This document shows, piece after piece, positions 40,291 to 50,253 of a DNA stretch of 64,000 bases. How positions within the stretch are numbered: position 1 is the first letter of the stretch; every line of letters begins with the position of its first letter. Source of the stretch: Mucilaginibacter sp. GTDB lineage: Bacteria > Bacteroidota > Bacteroidia > Sphingobacteriales > Sphingobacteriaceae. Both the position numbers and the translations under genes were made by a program. Under the pieces are notes generated by a model. It ran no database searches, was not told the DNA's origin, and was given only the letters and a program-made list of their open reading frames with translations. The stretch covers positions 40,976 to 104,975 of the forward strand of contig JANXTT010000009.1 of NCBI GenBank assembly GCA_025352225.1. The letters are read 5' to 3'.

Positions 40291-41241
40291 TTATACTATA
40301 TCATTTATATAGGATTTGAAATTTTCATTCCCATCTTTTAATACACCGTGTATTTTTTGCCATGATGTGCCTTTTATCCTATTAACTTTACTCGCAATTT
40401 TATAATACAATAAGTATATCTTTTCAATATTGCCAATCTTTAATTCACCCACATTCCCAAAGTTCTTAATATATTGAGCCTTTGATAAAGCATTACGCCC
40501 TTTAAATAACCATAAACTATTTAAAGTAGGTTTATAATTAATTTCATCTTTTATAAACTGCATTGCTTTAATCCCATCCATCCACCGGTCTTTATTTGGC
40601 ACAGCCAAGTCAGTAATCTGGTTTTGATGCTGCCGATATATCACACAAGTTTTATTTTCATGGTAATAAGTACGAGCTAGTTTTCCAATTCGAAACCAAT
40701 ATTCAAAATCTTCATGAGTCATCAAATCTTCGCGCCAAAAACCTACCTTATCAATAAATTTTTTTTTAAATAACGCAGTTTGTGTAATATTACACCAACC
40801 TTGTAAAACAAGGTCACTGAACGCCCCGTCAGGTAACGGATAATATTGCATTATAACATCACTTTGTTTCCAGATATCATTTTCGTTAATAGCTTTAACC
40901 CATGGTCCATAAACAAAATCCGCATTTTTATCTTTTAATAGTTTTGCTTGTTCTTCAAGTTTATTAGTTGTCATCAGGTCGTCTGAATCAAAGAATTGTA
41001 TAGCATCGCCTGTCGCTATTCTTAAACCCGTATTCCGAGCTGCCCCTGGGCCTTTCCCTGCATTTTTGGCAAATATTACTTGGTGCCGAAACTCGTTAAT
41101 AACGCCATCTATATCATCTGTTGAGGCATCATCCACAACTATAACCTCATATGGCTTTAGAGATTGAGCCAAAATGTTATTTAAGGTTACAGGTAATAAA
41201 GAAGCCCGGTTTTTTACCGGAATTATTACAGAAATTTTCAA
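40291..41241 (-). CDS. Family 2 glycosyltransferase (TTG start)
   Basis: The 316-residue GT-A protein starts with KISVIIPVKNRASLLPVTLN and has VIVVDDASTDDIDG and the metal motif IQFFDSDDLMTTNKL near residue 88, then MTHEDFEYWFRIGKLA in the acceptor half. No ATG is available: the codon is TTG at 41241-41239, and a stop lies three codons upstream. It is a typical inverting surface-glycan transferase without membrane anchor. Confidence 0.87.
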   Translation of the reverse strand: MKISVIIPVKNRASLLPVTLNNILAQSLKPYEVIVVDDASTDDIDGVINEFRHQVIFAKNAGKGPGAARNTGLRIATGDAIQFFDSDDLMTTNKLEEQAKLLKDKNADFVYGPWVKAINENDIWKQSDVIMQYYPLPDGAFSDLVLQGWCNITQTALFKKKFIDKVGFWREDLMTHEDFEYWFRIGKLARTYYHENKTCVIYRQHQNQITDLAVPNKDRWMDGIKAMQFIKDEINYKPTLNSLWLFKGRNALSKAQYIKNFGNVGELKIGNIEKIYLLYYKIASKVNRIKGTSWQKIHGVLKDGNENFKSYINDIV

Positions 41242-41322
41242 TTTTACTTATTTTATTAATCCGGTTATTAATCTAACTAACAGCATAAAACTAAAGGCAT
41301 TACCAATTGAATATTGTATTCG

Positions 41323-42267
41323 TTAATTGCTGCTATGTACCTCTTTTAATATCCAATTCCAGGTATCGCTCAACCCTTCTTTAAATAACACTTTAGGGTT
41401 CCAGCTATATACATCTGATGCCATTTTATTAGATAAAACGTTCACATCAACATCTCCCCTTCTTCCTGATATGTACTCTTTTCTAATTTTCCGGCCAGAT
41501 ATTTCTTCAATTGCATTTAATACCTCTATTACACTCTTTCCACTGCCAGAAGAAATATTTACAGTTTCTGATTTTGAATGATTTAATGCGTATATAAACG
41601 CGCTAATAACATCATCAATATAAATATAATCTCTAACAGTATCTCCGTTTCCAAAAACGTTAAACGGGCTATTTTCCAAAGCACACCTAAATGCTACTCC
41701 TATTAGCCCCTGCGCACCAAACGGATTTTGATACGGTCCATAGGGGTTAGACAATCTGAGAATTTGTATGTTCATATCGTAATTTTTTGCAAAAAAACTC
41801 AGATAGCCTTCTATAGTTTTTTTACTTTGGCCATACATAGATTTGGGGTCCAGCAAATGTGTTTCTAAAATAGGGATAGCTACAGGCTCTCCGTAAATTG
41901 TGCCTCCGGAAGAAGCATATACTATTTTTTTTATTTTGTTATGAGCACAAATTTCTAATAACCGTATACTAGGTATCAGATTTGAAAATATATCATAAAT
42001 TCCACTATCAATAGAGGTACCTGGAAAAGTTGTTGAAACCAAGTGTACCACGCAATCTACATCAGATAAGGCCTTCCTTAAAGCTACTTCATCCATGAAA
42101 TCCCCATAAACTAATTCTATTTTGTCTAAAAATTTAGAGAGATTTTTAACTGATCTGCTTGACCGTGTGAAAACTTTAACATTGACTCCATCATTTACTA
42201 ATCTGCTGACCAAATTAGTTCCAATAAATCCGGCACCGCCAATTATTAAAATTTTTTTAAAATTCAT
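41323..42267 (-). CDS. NAD-dependent sugar epimerase/dehydratase (GalE-like SDR)
   Basis: The 314-residue extended SDR has ILIIGGAGFIGTNLVSRLV at the NAD site, ASSGGTIYGEP, the catalytic YGQSK, and RLSNPYGPYQNPFGAQG. The C-terminal part has DTVRDYIYIDDVISAF. It most resembles UDP-hexose 4-epimerases, but substrate is not readable. About 100 non-coding bases separate it from the GT4 gene upstream. Confidence 0.83.
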   Translation of the reverse strand: MNFKKILIIGGAGFIGTNLVSRLVNDGVNVKVFTRSSRSVKNLSKFLDKIELVYGDFMDEVALRKALSDVDCVVHLVSTTFPGTSIDSGIYDIFSNLIPSIRLLEICAHNKIKKIVYASSGGTIYGEPVAIPILETHLLDPKSMYGQSKKTIEGYLSFFAKNYDMNIQILRLSNPYGPYQNPFGAQGLIGVAFRCALENSPFNVFGNGDTVRDYIYIDDVISAFIYALNHSKSETVNISSGSGKSVIEVLNAIEEISGRKIRKEYISGRRGDVDVNVLSNKMASDVYSWNPKVLFKEGLSDTWNWILKEVHSSN

Positions 42268-42369
42268 AATAATAATTCAATTGCTTTAACACTCGTATTT
42301 AATAAATAAATAACAATTATACGCAATTTAAATTACAAATCCATTAAAAAAACACAACTTACACTAACA

Positions 42370-43485
42370 CTATGTTAAAACAATCTCAGCCATCTTCTCT
42401 ATCGGTTTTTCACTAAAAACCTTTAGAGCCGATAAATGTGCTTGATTAGCAATTTGCTTAAATTGAGGTTGCATATCCCAGGCCCGTTCAAGCGCGGCCT
42501 CAAAATATTTAGGCATTGCGGCCTCGGATAAAAATCCAGAAACAGAATCCTCTATCACTTCTCCGTGCCCACCTACATCTGTTACAACACAAATACGACC
42601 ACATATCATAGCTTCGAGTACTGCGAGTGATAAACCTTCTGCTCTTGATGCCATAACCAGCATATGGTTTTCCTTCCAAATTTCTCGCGTATCTGACACA
42701 AATCCACCAAAAACTACTTTATCAGTTAAACCATACATATTTATTAACTCGTTTATATAAGTTTTATCTTCTCCATTTCCATATATATTTAATTTCCACG
42801 CCCGTTGTTTCCATTTATTTGAAGAAAGTGATTCCAGTAATACATCATGCCCTTTGTGAAGTACGTCTAATCTGGCTACGCACGCCATTTGCAGAACAGG
42901 ATTATCATCTGGCCAAGGAAGCTGGTTATAAGAATCAAGATACGATACTGGGCTGCTAAAAATTGATACATTTTTTAGTTTTAAAGCTAATTGCCGCTCT
43001 GTTAAAATATAATTATGATGAGATACAAAAACAAAATGATCTGTTTTATTACAAAACCCCGTTAATATCATTCTCGACCCACTATCCAAGCATGTATTAT
43101 CAGAGTTAAAAAGACTAATCATAACAACTTTTGCAGTTGCATTTTGATTGATATGACGAGCGAGGTCGGGGTACAAGATTAGGTTATTCATATTACCTAA
43201 TGATAATATAATAGCATCCGGCTTCCAATCAAATATTTTTTTAAATGCAGAAATATATTTATGTTTTAGAACATGTATACGGCCATTTTTAAATCTTTTA
43301 CGATAAACAATTAATCCTCCCTTGTTTTTAAAATTATCCAATTGCTTACACTTGCTATTAACTTCAAAAATTGAAGCCATTACCTGGTGTCCCTCTTCCA
43401 AACATTTTAATGAAGTTTGGTACCATAACTCTTCACTACCCGCCCAAGGGCTTCCCGGCACAGTTGATATAACAGCTATTTTCAT
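42370..43485 (-). CDS. Family 4 glycosyltransferase
   Basis: The 371-residue protein starts IAVISTVPGSPWAGSEELWY, with a Gly-rich donor loop, and has KGHDVLLESLSSNKWKQRAW, FGGFVSDTREIW and ASRAEGLSLAVLEAMICGRI with the E-x7-E motif. It looks like a soluble GT4 transferase acting on a lipid-linked intermediate. A 35-base gap separates it from the upstream transferase. Confidence 0.86.
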   Translation of the reverse strand: MKIAVISTVPGSPWAGSEELWYQTSLKCLEEGHQVMASIFEVNSKCKQLDNFKNKGGLIVYRKRFKNGRIHVLKHKYISAFKKIFDWKPDAIILSLGNMNNLILYPDLARHINQNATAKVVMISLFNSDNTCLDSGSRMILTGFCNKTDHFVFVSHHNYILTERQLALKLKNVSIFSSPVSYLDSYNQLPWPDDNPVLQMACVARLDVLHKGHDVLLESLSSNKWKQRAWKLNIYGNGEDKTYINELINMYGLTDKVVFGGFVSDTREIWKENHMLVMASRAEGLSLAVLEAMICGRICVVTDVGGHGEVIEDSVSGFLSEAAMPKYFEAALERAWDMQPQFKQIANQAHLSALKVFSEKPIEKMAEIVLT

Positions 43486-43520
43486 TTTTTTAGTAGAAAT
43501 AAGTTACTCGCTTAATAATT

Positions 43521-44678
43521 TTATTGTTTTTTTAATGCCAAAATACTCTTTTTTAATATTTCATGAATTTTATCCGGGTGAAAGCGCTCCTCATACATTT
43601 TTGTCGCATTTAATACCAATTGTTGCTGTAGTGTCCTATCATCCTTGAGTTTTAAAATACTGTCCACAAAATCTTTCGGATCCGGAGATGTACAAACTTC
43701 AGCAGAATTAAACTCCTTAGCAATAGCGGCAGCCGTACAATATGGAGGCCCCCATAGTAAAATTGGCTTTTGAAAACTGAGGTAATCTAAAAATTTGGTT
43801 TTAAAGCTAGTTGCCTCTATAATTTCTGAATGTTTATCAAAACCCATAAACAATAACAAACCGTCTACAGTTTCCATCTCTTTTTGCAATTGTTCAAAGC
43901 TAATTTGACCACCATAAATATTTGCTTTTTTTACATAATCATCAAACTCAGCCGACCAGCTTGGATTGCCTCCAAATAGCTTAAATGTAATACCCATGCC
44001 TTTTGCCGCTATAATTAATGCCTCCATCATTTTTCCATACCACTCACCTAAACTACCACCGAAAGCAACTATAAATGAGCTATCAGACTTTTTATCTGAC
44101 ATTTGTTTGTTTTTAAGTAGTGCACCTGTTGGATATACGATCACTGAATTATGATGTGGCCCAAGTTCTCTTTGCATCCCCTCAGAAGTACATAAAGCTA
44201 AGTCGCAACTGCGATAAAATTTCCTAAATCTACCCTCAATGAAGTTATGGAATCTTTTGTGGTACAAAGCATTATAGTACCACCAGTCATTAAAACTTCC
44301 TATAAGTGGCACATTTAGTTTTTTTGAAACTTGTTGGGCTAAAATGGCCATCCACGTCCAGGTACCCGCCATAGTAAATATTGCATCAGGTGCAAAATCT
44401 TTTGCATATTTAACAACATCTGAAGGTAAGAATAATGACCCGCCAGTCACACTCCATGTATGAGGCAACATTGAAAATCTTGTCTGGGAAACACGTTTCC
44501 ACAGTTTGCCTTTATCAATAAGCATGTAAGGATATTTAACATCAAAGTTCTTTATTTGCTTGTCATTTGTAATAACAGCTATAGTAAAGTCATCTCTTTC
44601 ACAAAAATGCCTGTAAAAAGTCATTGCACTACCCCATGTTGGTATTGGTGGAATGCTTGATATAAATAAGATCCTCAT
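43521..44678 (-). CDS. Glycosyltransferase, GT-B fold (GT4-like)
   Basis: The 385-residue protein opens MRILFISSIPPIPTWGSAMT and has WTWMAILAQQVSKKLNVPLI and GSFNDWWYY in the acceptor half. The donor half contains FIVAFGGSLGEWYGKMMEAL and TSFKTKFLDYLSFQKPILLW. The final motif differs from the standard GT4 E-x7-E. It lies 12 bases after the upstream epimerase gene. Confidence 0.77.
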   Translation of the reverse strand: MRILFISSIPPIPTWGSAMTFYRHFCERDDFTIAVITNDKQIKNFDVKYPYMLIDKGKLWKRVSQTRFSMLPHTWSVTGGSLFLPSDVVKYAKDFAPDAIFTMAGTWTWMAILAQQVSKKLNVPLIGSFNDWWYYNALYHKRFHNFIEGRFRKFYRSCDLALCTSEGMQRELGPHHNSVIVYPTGALLKNKQMSDKKSDSSFIVAFGGSLGEWYGKMMEALIIAAKGMGITFKLFGGNPSWSAEFDDYVKKANIYGGQISFEQLQKEMETVDGLLLFMGFDKHSEIIEATSFKTKFLDYLSFQKPILLWGPPYCTAAAIAKEFNSAEVCTSPDPKDFVDSILKLKDDRTLQQQLVLNATKMYEERFHPDKIHEILKKSILALKKQ

Positions 44679-44690
44679 TTTAATTAATAT

Positions 44691-45761
44691 TTATGAAGCA
44701 GATAAAGCACACCAATTTGCCTTTGTCTCTGCAAATAACGCTATATCTTCCATAACTTCTTCAATCGATGTTTCAGGTTCCCAGTTCCAAATTTGATTAG
44801 CTTTATTATAATCAAGTACCATCCACGGAATATCAAATGGCCGTTCTGTATTGGTGTTTTCTATCGTGCATTTACCTAATCTATTATCACACCATTCGGT
44901 TAACTGTGCCAGAGACATGCTATTTTTAACACCACCGCTTATATTTACAATTTTTGGTTTATCAGATTTTAATGGTTCAGCAAACTGTTTTTCGAACAAT
45001 GAGATTAAGTCTTTAGGATGTAGGCAGTCTCTAACCTGGTAGCCTGTACCCCCAAAACCAATATATTTAAGCTGTTGTTTTTCTTTGTAACTATGTATCC
45101 AATATGCGAAAATGCCCTGACCCGGATGTCCGAACTGACCGGCACCTGCCATAACACCACATCGGTTAACCCAAACCGGAAAACCAAAAGTAATTCCATA
45201 CTCTAACGCTAACTGCTCTGAATTTAACTTGGTACAACCGTATAAAGAAATAGGAGCTTGAGTTGAATAATTTTCTGCAACGCCGTTTAAAGTAATCCCA
45301 TAGGGTAATATTTGCGATTTTTCAGGCACATAAGCATTATTTTGCACCTGCATTTTAATACCCGCAAGATCAGGTATGGAATAAACGCGGCTAGTGGATA
45401 GCAAAATAAATCCTGCCAGATTTGTTTTACAATATTCCAGCAAATTGATTGTTCCTAGTAAATTATGCTGTATAAGTTGTGAGCTACTGGTTTTACCATC
45501 AACCCCTGCCAATACACTTGGGTTAGCGGCAGCGTCTATCACCCAGTCAGCTTTTGGCAGTATTTCCAAATCGCTGGCTTGTCTTATATCTCCATAATAA
45601 ACTTTAATTCCCAGCTGTTCAAGGATGGGCTTATTTATCCAACTACCTGATCTTATAAAGTTATCTATCCCAAAAACTTCGTAAGATGAGTTACATTCGA
45701 TTAAAGCTTTTGCCAGGGTTGAGCCTACAAAACCACAAATACCTGTAATTAAAATTTTCAT
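44691..45761 (-). CDS. CDP-paratose/tyvelose 2-epimerase-like SDR
   Basis: The 356-residue extended SDR has ILITGICGFVGSTLAKALIE, the catalytic YGCTK, and VNRCGVMAGAGQFGHPGQGI, followed by YIGFGGTGYQVRDCLHPKDL, which is characteristic of the RfbE-type 2-epimerase group. In known systems RfbE acts on CDP-3,6-dideoxyhexoses, and this locus makes such a sugar. The next gene encodes a related SDR, so the two may act together. The substrate is an inference. Confidence 0.77.
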   Translation of the reverse strand: MKILITGICGFVGSTLAKALIECNSSYEVFGIDNFIRSGSWINKPILEQLGIKVYYGDIRQASDLEILPKADWVIDAAANPSVLAGVDGKTSSSQLIQHNLLGTINLLEYCKTNLAGFILLSTSRVYSIPDLAGIKMQVQNNAYVPEKSQILPYGITLNGVAENYSTQAPISLYGCTKLNSEQLALEYGITFGFPVWVNRCGVMAGAGQFGHPGQGIFAYWIHSYKEKQQLKYIGFGGTGYQVRDCLHPKDLISLFEKQFAEPLKSDKPKIVNISGGVKNSMSLAQLTEWCDNRLGKCTIENTNTERPFDIPWMVLDYNKANQIWNWEPETSIEEVMEDIALFAETKANWCALSAS

Positions 45762-45772
45762 ATAGGAATAAA

Positions 45773-46825
45773 TTATGCTAACCGTCCCTTCCAGGCCTCA
45801 ACAATTTGTCTGATCGTTTCGTCAAGTGAAATAGTTATGTCCCAGTTTGGATAATGAGCGCGCATTTTTCGCAGATCGCTATAATAACAAATATGATCCC
45901 CTTCGCGGTTTTTATCTGAATAAGTATAATTCATTTTTTTGCCCGAATATTTCTCAGCTATCTCAAAAGCCTCTAAAATAGAACATGTATTTTGTTTACC
46001 ACCACCAATGTTATAAACTTCAGCTATACGTGGTGCTTTTATAAATTCTTCAGCAAATCTTGAAACGTCATAACTATGTATATTATCTCTAACCTGTTTG
46101 CCCTTATACCCGTAAATAGTGTAAGGTGTACCATCGAGGTTGCATTTTATTAAGTAACTCAAAAAGCCATGTAGTTCTACACCGCTATGGCTGGGGCCCG
46201 TAAGACAGCCCCCCCGCAAAACACAGGTAGGCATATTAAAATAACGGCCATACTCTTGCACACACACGTCAGCCGCAACTTTAGAGGCTCCAAAAAGTGA
46301 ATGTTTGCTTTGATCTATCGTGAAAGTTTCTGGTATGCCGGTAAGGTATTTTTCGTCTGCGTATTCCCATCTTGTATTCTGCTCAACCATTGGTATATAA
46401 TTAGGTGCGTCGCCATACACTTTATTAGTGGACATATGTACAAAAGGGATTGTAAGCGAATATTGGCGGGTTGCTTCCAATAAATTAAAAGTACCTACTG
46501 CATTAGTATCAAAATCATCAAAGGGAATGGCAGCGGCCCGGTCATGGCTAGGCTGTGCCGCGGTATGCACAATGGCATCTGGTGCTATCTCTTTAATGAT
46601 ATCTAATACGCCTTGCCTGTTTCTTATATCTAACTCAATATGTGTAAAATTCACCAAGCTATCTGTTAATTGTTTTTGGTTCCATCTTGTATCACCTTTT
46701 TCCCCAAAAAAAACTACTCTTTGGTTTCCGTCAATGCCGAAAACTTGCCATCCCAACGAATGAAAGTGCTTACATACTTCTGAACCTATCAGACCGGACG
46801 ATCCGGTAACAATTATTTTTTTCAT
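45773..46825 (-). CDS. CDP-sugar epimerase-like SDR with Phe in place of the catalytic Tyr
   Basis: The 350-residue extended SDR has [20 protein letters not shown] at the NAD site, [17 protein letters not shown], then [20 protein letters not shown] and [20 protein letters not shown]. It belongs with the gene downstream to the 2-epimerase-like group. The expected YxxxK site reads LFGASK, so Phe178 stands where the proton-shuttling Tyr should be, with Lys182 kept. A Phe there may be a subgroup trait with an altered reaction. It overlaps the upstream DUF5672 gene by 4 bases. Confidence 0.76.
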   Translation of the reverse strand: MKKIIVTGSSGLIGSEVCKHFHSLGWQVFGIDGNQRVVFFGEKGDTRWNQKQLTDSLVNFTHIELDIRNRQGVLDIIKEIAPDAIVHTAAQPSHDRAAAIPFDDFDTNAVGTFNLLEATRQYSLTIPFVHMSTNKVYGDAPNYIPMVEQNTRWEYADEKYLTGIPETFTIDQSKHSLFGASKVAADVCVQEYGRYFNMPTCVLRGGCLTGPSHSGVELHGFLSYLIKCNLDGTPYTIYGYKGKQVRDNIHSYDVSRFAEEFIKAPRIAEVYNIGGGKQNTCSILEAFEIAEKYSGKKMNYTYSDKNREGDHICYYSDLRKMRAHYPNWDITISLDETIRQIVEAWKGRLA

Positions 46826-47676
46826 ATTATTTCATTTATAGGAATGTGTCTTTTCCAGAATTGTTTGTTTTTTGGCCATCCATGGCATCCTAATGGCAAC
46901 TTGCAATTGTTTTCCATATACAATCGTTTAGGTAAGGCTTCAAAGCTAAACTTTAACGCTGCAGCCGGGTTTGCAACTTTAAAAGAAGGGAACAACGAAG
47001 GAATAATAACTGACCATACTATATCCTCCCAAATAGGTTTTCTTTTGAAATAAAAACTTAGTTGCCCATTCAATAATATTTCATACCGATTTTTTGTTAG
47101 TTTATTTATTCTGTGTACCAATGCGTTATAAACTCGTTTTGGAAGCCTTGAGATAACCTTTTCGTACAATAACCAGTGTAATTTATAGTTTTTTAATTTG
47201 TTTAATATGTAGACACATGTCTGAATATTCCGAACTGAGAAGCCAGAGTTAAGGCCACCAATATACAATGCATTAGGTAGTGCTTCTAAATATCCTTCAA
47301 ATAAAGGAGCACCTATATAATCGTAGTCAAAAATTTCATAGTTATGAAACTCTGAAGTAAAAATATAAGCATCCAGTTCATAAGTCATCATGAATTGGTA
47401 ATTAATAAACATTTCATAAAATGAAATATCAACTTTCATTCTGTTATAGTTTTCGATAGATGACAACCATTCCGGATCTACTGGTTTGAGCAATAGTTCT
47501 GGGTTTATACTTAAATAATTATTAGTATCCATTCCTTTTGGAAAGACCAAGTAACAATCATAACTCCTTAAATGTTCACTACATGCACGTAACGATATCT
47601 CATCATCAACAGATAAATTTGATTTGTGTACAGGGATGATCACACACATTTGTCTATTTATGCCACCCTTCTCCAT
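46822..47676 (-). CDS. DUF5672 family protein, probable glycosyltransferase-like
   Basis: The 284-residue protein contains [67 protein letters not shown] and, near the end, [15 protein letters not shown]. These are the DUF5672 landmarks. DUF5672 proteins accompany glycosyltransferases in surface-polysaccharide loci, and the GGLNSGFS block recalls GT-A acceptor loops, but activity is not established. Confidence 0.76.
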   Translation of the reverse strand: MEKGGINRQMCVIIPVHKSNLSVDDEISLRACSEHLRSYDCYLVFPKGMDTNNYLSINPELLLKPVDPEWLSSIENYNRMKVDISFYEMFINYQFMMTYELDAYIFTSEFHNYEIFDYDYIGAPLFEGYLEALPNALYIGGLNSGFSVRNIQTCVYILNKLKNYKLHWLLYEKVISRLPKRVYNALVHRINKLTKNRYEILLNGQLSFYFKRKPIWEDIVWSVIIPSLFPSFKVANPAAALKFSFEALPKRLYMENNCKLPLGCHGWPKNKQFWKRHIPINEII

Positions 47677-47684
47677 TTATCCTA

Positions 47685-48683
47685 TTATAAATGCCCATAA
47701 ACTATTGCCTTAGTGATAATTTTAGCTCGTAACGCTATCTTCTCTGGCAATGTCAGTTTTTTAACTATTACCGGTTCAGATAATTCAGGATAATAAAACA
47801 CACTTAATTTTTTTATGCCATCAACATTGTTTTTTTTAAGAATAGATAAGTATTTGTCAAATATTCCTTTCAAATCAGGTCGGGTATCAAATGTAAACCT
47901 ATTGCCATACGAACATATCAATTCAGGTTTATCAAATTTATAGCCGCTAAAATGAAAAAAACGCAGCTTGAACTCCTTGTTAACTAAATAACTATCAGCG
48001 ATATCAGTACTTAAATAACGCTCGTGTAAATTCCAATGAGCAATATTATACCCGGGATGTTTAAGTATCAGATAATTATCGTACAAACAGGGTACGTAAT
48101 TTATCCATAACTGATCATAAAACATACCAAGAGCTTGATTTGAATACCCATATTTTATAACGCGCTCATGCCACCAATCTAAAAAGTCTTTCACCTTTGG
48201 ATAATTACTCAATGCGATAAAGCCCAAATTAAAAATACCGCCACCAAGTGTTTGATGGTCAGTAGGGCATTTACCATCATCAATAGGAGTAAATAAATGT
48301 GGTGTAATGATGATATTTTTTTCGTCCAGGGCATCCAAAACTTCATCAAAATAACTTTCAACTAAAATATCCGGATCTATATAAATTACTTTATCAGCAT
48401 TATAATTATTAAATATATAATGGAAATAGGTTGGCTTTACAGCAGTATTTAATTCTATAATGTTATATTTAGCATGGATTTCATCAAATTCAGGCATATT
48501 TAAGATGTCAACAGGAATTACTTCCATACCTGCAAAAAAGTTATAATCCAAATCCGGGTGGAATTTGTCCACTAAACCAATAATAAATTTAGCTTCAGGA
48601 TGGTGCTGCAAAAATGAATCGCCGGCAGCTTTTGCATGAGCCAGGTAATTATTAGAACAAATTGTGAACGCTACTAACATCAT
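47685..48683 (-). CDS. Glycosyltransferase-like protein of the GT8-type fold
   Basis: The 332-residue protein has MMLVAFTICSNNYLAHAKAA, then the D-x-D block KVIYIDPDILVESYFDE and GGGIFNLGFIALSNYPKVK, then FHFSGYKFDKPELIC with the conserved His-containing loop. These resemble bacterial GT8-type retaining transferases. The start codons ATG-ATG overlap the stop of the upstream acetyltransferase gene. Confidence 0.77.
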   Translation of the reverse strand: MMLVAFTICSNNYLAHAKAAGDSFLQHHPEAKFIIGLVDKFHPDLDYNFFAGMEVIPVDILNMPEFDEIHAKYNIIELNTAVKPTYFHYIFNNYNADKVIYIDPDILVESYFDEVLDALDEKNIIITPHLFTPIDDGKCPTDHQTLGGGIFNLGFIALSNYPKVKDFLDWWHERVIKYGYSNQALGMFYDQLWINYVPCLYDNYLILKHPGYNIAHWNLHERYLSTDIADSYLVNKEFKLRFFHFSGYKFDKPELICSYGNRFTFDTRPDLKGIFDKYLSILKKNNVDGIKKLSVFYYPELSEPVIVKKLTLPEKIALRAKIITKAIVYGHL

Positions 48684-49306
48684 ATTATATTTTTAATAAC
48701 TTTTGCCGGTATACCCGCAGCCACGCAATTAGGTGGAATACTTTTTGTAACTACCGCGTTGGCACCAATTATAGAGTTTTTACCTATGGTTACGCCCGGT
48801 AACACACATACACCTTCACCAATCCAAACGTTGTCTTCAATTATTACCGGCCCCTTGCTTATCAAACTCCTGAGTACCGGTGGCTTACTTAACGACGCCG
48901 CGGTAACATCTCCATGCGAATGATCGGAAATATATACCCTACTTGCTACTAATACATTGTCTCCGATTACAATTTTATTTATACATCCTATATGGCAATC
49001 ACTATTAAAGCTAACATTGTTTCCAATTATAATTTCAGGATTAAATTTCTGCTCGTGGTAATTATCCCAAGCTTCTATTCTGAAATTGTATAAAGCATTA
49101 AAATTATTGCCTATTGATATATATTGAGGGTTTTTAATTATCCTCGGGAGCGGAATCATAGCTCCTTCGCCCCAAAATTTAAACCTTTTTTTTTCCTGCT
49201 CGGCAATTTTTATATTATAATTATTTTCCGCTTCTAAAACTTTTTGATAATTAATCAACTTAAAAAAAACCTTAGCAACGAACTTTTGCAAATACTCCGC
49301 TATCAT
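48680..49306 (-). CDS. Acyltransferase, left-handed beta-helix type
   Basis: The 208-residue protein has hexapeptide turns in PEIIIGNNVSFNSDCHIGCI, VIGDNVLVASRVYISDHSHG and IEDNVWIGEGVCVLPGVTIG, closing with NCVAAGIPAKVIKNI. The DHSHG loop carries the probable catalytic His. It is coupled by 4-base overlaps both to the upstream GT2 gene and to the downstream GT8-like gene. It probably O-acetylates a sugar. Confidence 0.85.
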   Translation of the reverse strand: MIAEYLQKFVAKVFFKLINYQKVLEAENNYNIKIAEQEKKRFKFWGEGAMIPLPRIIKNPQYISIGNNFNALYNFRIEAWDNYHEQKFNPEIIIGNNVSFNSDCHIGCINKIVIGDNVLVASRVYISDHSHGDVTAASLSKPPVLRSLISKGPVIIEDNVWIGEGVCVLPGVTIGKNSIIGANAVVTKSIPPNCVAAGIPAKVIKNII

Positions 49307-50223
49307 CGTCTAATAATCTTTTTTATTAATATAGGAAATACTGTTTTCCAAAATGATTTATATGACCAAAAAATAGGCACCATCAATGATAGTCCATTTT
49401 CGTTCTCAAACTTTTTACTGGACTTATTAATAAACATTGGAAAGAATGATTGTAAGAGATGATTATTTGTAATCCTTATCACCTTTTTATTAATCATCCC
49501 TTTGGATACTAATCTTTTTAATACATCATTATACCCCTTGCCAAATACCGTTAGCAATTTATATCCACCTGTGTTATCTGCCATACATGCTACAACTTGA
49601 TCATTTATGGCAATATTTTGTTTCGCACTAAATACAATGGGTAATATCCAGCTCAATTGCACCAAGTTACTATCATAAAATTTTGGTATATGATCCAAAT
49701 TAGCTAATAACGATTTATTTAAAATGTTTCCCGTATTAAAGGTACTCCAATAATTAACCCTGTCTATAAATTTAAGTGGATCATCATATTGGATGTAATT
49801 AATTGCTGTAGGCTTATTTTCTGTAGTGTAACTACCATTAAACCATAACCCGTTTAAATATATATTTCCAATATCATCAGATTTAAGCAAATCAAATATT
49901 AATTTGAGGTAACCAGGTAATATAAAATCATCATCAGAAAAAACCCACACATATTTAGCTTTGGCTTTTAAAAAGCATGCTGCTATATTCCGATCTGCAC
50001 CGATATTTTCTGAGTTTTTATAATAGTTTATTGCAAACCCTTTATTAATATACTTATTAACTATCTCAGTAGTATTATCTTTAGAGTCATTATCAGAAAC
50101 AATTAGTTCAATAGAGCCTTTAATATCATCACTTATTTGTGATAACATAGCTTCAAGGCATTTGTCCAAGAGCTTCGCTCTATTAAATGTTGGTATTGCT
50201 ACAGTTAATAATAATTCTTCCAT
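49303..50223 (-). CDS. Family 2 glycosyltransferase
   Basis: The 306-residue GT-A protein starts LLTVAIPTFNRAKLLDKCLE and has LIVSDNDSKDNTTEIVNKYI, then VWVFSDDDFILPGYLKLIFD, which holds the metal-binding D-D-D. No membrane segment is evident. It is separated from rfbH upstream by 30 bases, and its stop overlaps the acyltransferase start. Confidence 0.87.
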   Translation of the reverse strand: MEELLLTVAIPTFNRAKLLDKCLEAMLSQISDDIKGSIELIVSDNDSKDNTTEIVNKYINKGFAINYYKNSENIGADRNIAACFLKAKAKYVWVFSDDDFILPGYLKLIFDLLKSDDIGNIYLNGLWFNGSYTTENKPTAINYIQYDDPLKFIDRVNYWSTFNTGNILNKSLLANLDHIPKFYDSNLVQLSWILPIVFSAKQNIAINDQVVACMADNTGGYKLLTVFGKGYNDVLKRLVSKGMINKKVIRITNNHLLQSFFPMFINKSSKKFENENGLSLMVPIFWSYKSFWKTVFPILIKKIIRR

Positions 50224-50253
50224 GCTAATTTCAATATTTTGCCGCAGCCGAGC

